Shown: piece after piece, positions 60,779 through 64,000 of the stretch
Layout of the letters: every line of letters starts with the position of its first letter
Position numbering within the stretch: the stretch's first letter is position 1
Assembly (NCBI RefSeq): GCF_009932555.1
Contig: NZ_BLJO01000001.1
Location: forward strand, 498,472-562,471
Source: Steroidobacter agaridevorans
GTDB taxonomy: Bacteria; Pseudomonadota; Gammaproteobacteria; Steroidobacterales; Steroidobacteraceae
DNA: 64,000 bases
Reading direction: 5' to 3'
Translations under genes and position numbers: made by a program
Notes under the pieces: generated by a model
What the model was told of the DNA's origin: nothing
Seen by the model: only the letters and a program-made list of their open reading frames with translations
Database searches by the model: none

Positions 60779-62021
60779 CTTCTTCGTTCCGTCCGTGTTC
60801 TGGATGCCAAAGATCGTGAGCGTCGATGCGCACGCGCAGTTGCGCTTCATGGGCGGCGGCGCGAGCACTGAGCTCTTGATAAGCCATCTCGCGAGCGCGA
60901 CGCGCCGATAGAAGACGTTCCGCCAGTCCTATTTCGCCCAGTTCCCAGGCGCGCTGAATTCGATTCGCGGCGGCTCTCATTGCGTTGTGCGCATCCCGTT
61001 GCGCCTGCCATTGGTTCAAAGCATCGGCGGCAACCGCAACTTTCAGATGCGCGTCCTTCACAAGCACGCGTCGAATGACTTCTACATCACGCAGGCGGGC
61101 ACGAGCTTGAGCATGCTCCGCGTTGGCCAGTTCGCGCCGATAGCCACTGGAAAGAGGCATGGTGAACACGAGACCGACCGCACGCTCCTGCCCGTCTCGC
61201 TCGCTGAAGAAGCGCACACCCAGGGTTGGGTCGGGGATGCGATCGGCCCAGGCCCGCTTCGCCGTTGCATCCTGACGAGCCGCTTCCTGCTCTGCCGACT
61301 TCAACTCGTAGCTATCGTCGATGATCCGCGCCTGCCACTCATCTGCTGTGTGCGGCAGTGGCTGCGGCTCGGGCAACGTCGGCGCTCGAGCTGGCAAGGC
61401 GATCTGCGGAAAGTCGGTGTTGAGAGCATGTGTCGCCGCAGACAGTAGCGTCGCACTCGTCAGTGCGGCTGCGCGCGCCTGCGCAAGCTCGGCAGTGATC
61501 AATTGCAGGTCCAGCTCGGCGGCATCGCCGATCTCGACCCGGCGCTTCAAGGACGCATGTTCCATTTGCAGCGACTGCAACTGCTCTCGAGCTTCTGCAT
61601 CGGTCGCGGTTGCACGCAGCCATTGCATCCACAACTCAAGCAGGCGCAGCGCCGCCTCGTGGGCGATTTCACCGCGTTCGAGTGCGGCGATCGCGCGTGA
61701 GCGCGCACCGATTTCACGGTCCAGGGGCGCTTTGCCGGGCAATCGAAAGGCGCGACCGACTTGAGCTTCGAACTCATCGAATCCCTCGCCCCCATCCGTG
61801 CGCCGGCGCTGCGGTATCAAAGTCGCTTCCAATTCGTAGCTGCCGCGAGAGAGCGCCCGAGCTTCGGCATCGACTGCCGCTGCACGCTCATCGGCTGCGA
61901 GCACTTCGGCCTGCTGAGCTATGGCCTCCACCGCCAGCTCTACCGGCGGCAAATAATTTTGTGCCGAGATCGTGGGCGACACCGCAATCAAGCAGAGCAT
62001 CGAGAAGACGCGTCGTGGCAT
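60771..62021 (-). CDS. CzcC/TolC-type outer membrane efflux protein
   Basis: A 416-residue OMF with signal peptide (SMLCLIAVSPTISA) and the two-fold helical repeat: EAIAQQAEVLAADERAAAVD, FEAQVGRAFRLPGKAPLDRE, LRLLELWMQWLRATATDA, and later RIPDPTLGVRFFSERDGQE, VGLVFTMPLSSGYRRELANA. The PDPTLGVRFF / PLSSGYRRE pattern resembles the outer membrane partners of CzcA pumps. The ATG shares one base with the DUF3240 stop (TGATG). Forms the exit duct of the RND pump encoded upstream; the membrane fusion gene must lie beyond the window. Confidence 0.85.
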   Translation of the reverse strand: MPRRVFSMLCLIAVSPTISAQNYLPPVELAVEAIAQQAEVLAADERAAAVDAEARALSRGSYELEATLIPQRRRTDGGEGFDEFEAQVGRAFRLPGKAPLDREIGARSRAIAALERGEIAHEAALRLLELWMQWLRATATDAEAREQLQSLQMEHASLKRRVEIGDAAELDLQLITAELAQARAAALTSATLLSAATHALNTDFPQIALPARAPTLPEPQPLPHTADEWQARIIDDSYELKSAEQEAARQDATAKRAWADRIPDPTLGVRFFSERDGQERAVGLVFTMPLSSGYRRELANAEHAQARARLRDVEVIRRVLVKDAHLKVAVAADALNQWQAQRDAHNAMRAAANRIQRAWELGEIGLAERLLSARRAREMAYQELSARAAAHEAQLRVRIDAHDLWHPEHGRNEEDD

Positions 62022-62326
62022 CACGCGAGCCTCCCGCGCTCCAACACCGGTTCGGACCACCACACGACGTCCGGCGAACGCACCCGTTCGCGAACAGTCT
62101 CGAGCAAAGGCTGCAAGGCCGCGGCCTCGATCACAATCCAAGCAATGCGACGCTCGACGCTACCGCGGACTTGCTCTGCCGTAGAGGCGTGTCGAAAGTC
62201 GCTACCGTGTCCTTCCGCATGCGACAAGGTGAAACCCGGCGCTTGCGGCGCGGTGATCAGTGTCTCGACCAGTGCCTCCTCGAGGGAGGGCGGAAACACC
62301 AAAGTCAGTCGAACGAATGCAGTCAT
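62021..62326 (-). CDS. DUF3240-family protein
   Basis: A 101-residue cytosolic protein (VRLTLVFPPSLEEALVETLI, GFTLSHAEGHGSDF, WIVIEAAALQPLLETVRER) typical of DUF3240, a ferredoxin-fold family found inside heavy-metal RND operons. H-rich GFTLSHAEGHG is a possible metal-binding site. Probable metal sensing or regulation, unproven. Start overlaps the RND stop by ATGA; stop overlaps the next start by one base, so translation is coupled throughout. Confidence 0.82.
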   Translation of the reverse strand: MTAFVRLTLVFPPSLEEALVETLITAPQAPGFTLSHAEGHGSDFRHASTAEQVRGSVERRIAWIVIEAAALQPLLETVRERVRSPDVVWWSEPVLERGRLA

Positions 62327-64000
62327 GAAACCGATTCCAAAGCAGAGGGATGCGGCATGCCGAAGCGCCGATACAACACGGGCAGCAGCAACAGCGTCAG
62401 TGCGGTGGAGCTCACGAGCCCGCCGATGACGACGATCGCCAGCGGACGTTGAATTTCCGAGCCAGGCCCGGTAGCGAGCAGCAAGGGCACCAGACCCAGC
62501 GCGGCGATGGTCGCCGTCATGAGCACCGGCCGTAATCGGCGTTGCGCACCCTCACGCACGACCGAGTCGATATTCGTACCGATGCCGTGCAGGTGATTGA
62601 AATGAGACACCAGCACCAAGCCATTGAGCACCGCGATGCCGAGCAAGGCGATGAAGCCCACTGAGGCCGGCACCGAGAGATACTCGCCCGACAACCACAA
62701 CGCGACGATGCCGCCGACCAGCGCAAAAGGAACATTTCCGAGGATCAGTACGGCCTGGCGAGCGGAGCCGAACGTTGTGAACAGCACGAGAAAGATCAGG
62801 CCGATTGCTACGGGCACGACCAGGCCCAGCCTCGCAGCGGCGCGCTGCTGATTCTCGAACTGACCACCCCATTCCAATCGATACGACGCCGGCATGGGCA
62901 CATCCCGCGCGATCGCGGCACGCGCCTCTTCCACGAAGCCGACGAGATCGCGGCCACCGACGTTCGCTTGGACGACCGCGAAACGCGAGCCGTTTTCCCG
63001 ATTGACTCTCACTGGACCCGACGCAGCTTCGATACTCGCCAGTGACGCGAGCGGTATCTCACCGTCGTCACCGCGAGCCAGCCGCAGGTCGTTGAAGCGA
63101 TGCACCGATTCGCGCACGCCCTCACGGCCTCGCACGAGAATTGGAATGCGTCGATCTGGTGTGATCACGGTGCCCGCTGGAACACCCTCGATCTGTGCGC
63201 GCAACTCATCCTGCACATCCGCGACGGCGAGGCCCGCGCGCCCCGCGGCTTGCGGATTGATGGCCACGCGCAGATAGGCAACGCCATCCGTCGTCTGCGT
63301 GAGAATGTCCTGCGCACCGTCCACCTTCGCGAGAGCGTCGGAGATTCGTTGCGCCAGTTCGCCCAGCTGATCCAGCTCCGGACCGAATATCTTGATCGCG
63401 AGATCGCCGCGACTGCCGGTGAGCATCTCGGAGATGCGCATCTCGATGGGCTGAGTGAAACCGAAGTCGACACCCGGAAACCGACTCATCACGGCGCGTA
63501 ACTGCTCGGCCAGCCATTCCTTATCCGGGACGCGCCATTCGTCCTTGGGCGCCAGCACCATGAACACGTCCGTTTCGTTCAGCCCCATGGGATCGAGACC
63601 CAGCTCATCGGAGCCGGTGCGCGCGACGAGTCGCCGGACTTCCGGCACTTGCTGCAGAATGGCGCGCTCCAGGCTCACGTCCAGTTCGAGCGAACGCTGC
63701 AGGTTGATGGTGGGCGCCTTCTGCGTCTGGATCAGCAGATCGCCTTCGTCCATGGTTGGCATGAACGTCTTGCCAGTCGCCAGGTACGCGACGATTCCCA
63801 GCAGCAACGTCGCGCCCGCCGCCACAAACACGCGTTTCGGGTTGTTCAGCGCCCCGTCCAACAACGGCACATACAGCCGCGACAGATGACGCATGACGAA
63901 AGGCTCGGTATGTGCATGCTCCTTGAGCAACAAGGATGACAGCACGGGAACGAGAGTCAGTGACAACAGCAACGAAGCTGCCAGCGCGAAGACAATCGTG
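62323..64000 (-). CDS. CusA/CzcA-family heavy-metal RND transporter (C-terminal part)
   Basis: A partial gene: the frame runs off the window end, leaving about 559 residues of the roughly 1030-1060 expected. The visible part begins in TIVFALAASLLLSLTLVPVL (helix 6 region), continues with the loop EHAHTEPFVMRHLSRLYVPL, the periplasmic porter subdomains (FMPTMDEGDLLIQTQKAPTI; VDFGFTQPIEMRISEMLTGS), and the C-terminal membrane block (IGLIFLVLFTTFGSARQAVL; IALLGIAVLNGLVLVSHFNH). FGFTQPIEMRISEM and the DEGD motif are typical of metal-type RND pumps. It exports divalent or monovalent metal by proton exchange; which metal cannot be told from this half. Confidence 0.93.
   Translation of the reverse strand, partial: TIVFALAASLLLSLTLVPVLSSLLLKEHAHTEPFVMRHLSRLYVPLLDGALNNPKRVFVAAGATLLLGIVAYLATGKTFMPTMDEGDLLIQTQKAPTINLQRSLELDVSLERAILQQVPEVRRLVARTGSDELGLDPMGLNETDVFMVLAPKDEWRVPDKEWLAEQLRAVMSRFPGVDFGFTQPIEMRISEMLTGSRGDLAIKIFGPELDQLGELAQRISDALAKVDGAQDILTQTTDGVAYLRVAINPQAAGRAGLAVADVQDELRAQIEGVPAGTVITPDRRIPILVRGREGVRESVHRFNDLRLARGDDGEIPLASLASIEAASGPVRVNRENGSRFAVVQANVGGRDLVGFVEEARAAIARDVPMPASYRLEWGGQFENQQRAAARLGLVVPVAIGLIFLVLFTTFGSARQAVLILGNVPFALVGGIVALWLSGEYLSVPASVGFIALLGIAVLNGLVLVSHFNHLHGIGTNIDSVVREGAQRRLRPVLMTATIAALGLVPLLLATGPGSEIQRPLAIVVIGGLVSSTALTLLLLPVLYRRFGMPHPSALESVS

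Noticed and set aside
1-64000. CRISPR arrays, tRNA, rRNA, prophage or complete insertion sequences
   Set aside because: No regularly spaced repeats, cloverleaf-like segments, or transposase with flanking inverted repeats were seen by eye; short or degenerate cases could be missed.

Overview
This GC-rich window comes from a Gram-negative bacterium, most likely a gammaproteobacterium of the Steroidobacter / Nevskiales / Xanthomonadales type. The clues are four TonB-dependent receptors, several ECF sigma / FecR pairs, an RND metal pump, a homodimeric AceE-type pyruvate dehydrogenase and a bfd-bfr iron store pair. The taxonomic call is inference from gene content. I see no rRNA, tRNA, CRISPR array, prophage or intact insertion sequence.

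Layout. 1-1.1 kb: Fur-box-like site, bfd, bfr. 1.2-1.9 kb: a lipoprotein with a terminator. 2.05-5.9 kb: a possible structured leader RNA, then a sugar C-methyltransferase facing gmd and a gmd paralogue (GDP-6-deoxyhexose synthesis). 6.1-8 kb: two divergent ECF sigma genes, one followed by a FecR-like protein reduced to its N-terminal domain. 8-9 kb: a REP-type transposase relative that has lost its HUH histidines and carries a DnaA-like C-terminus. 9.4-21.4 kb: a locus that reads as murein-peptide scavenging. One arm is permease, NlpC/P60 endopeptidase, L-Ala-D/L-Glu epimerase and RpiR regulator. The divergent arm is a transglutaminase-like protein and a TonB receptor, followed by a double serine-hydrolase lipoprotein. 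21.4-27.2 kb: ECF sigma, FecR, TonB receptor and PhoD phosphatase. 27.4-29.4 kb: two family 2 glycosyltransferases and a hutD remnant. 29.4-33.5 kb: a LytS/LytTR pair, cytochrome P460, and a divergent quinone reductase / SnoaL pair with a duplicated palindromic operator.

33.6-41.2 kb: a tripartite drug pump (OMF, MFP, MFS), a TetR repressor, and a complete aceE-like pyruvate dehydrogenase E1. Four copies of one 18-bp operator lie in the two intergenic gaps around tetR, so pump, repressor and the orphan E1 look like one regulon. I consider this the most interesting system in the window.

41.2-49.2 kb: an operon of ECF sigma, FecR, TonB receptor, flavin-dependent halogenase-like protein, SapC and a DUF6445 oxygenase-like protein. 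49.3-53.7 kb: a TonB receptor with its own OmpR/histidine kinase pair. 53.9-60.5 kb: AraC regulator, LVIVD-repeat protein, RibD-like reductase, zinc alcohol dehydrogenase with a divergent LysR gene and a T-N11-A box, an SDR and a VOC protein. 60.5-64 kb: a CzcA-type RND pump (cut by the window end) with DUF3240, CzcC-like outer membrane protein and a small lipoprotein.
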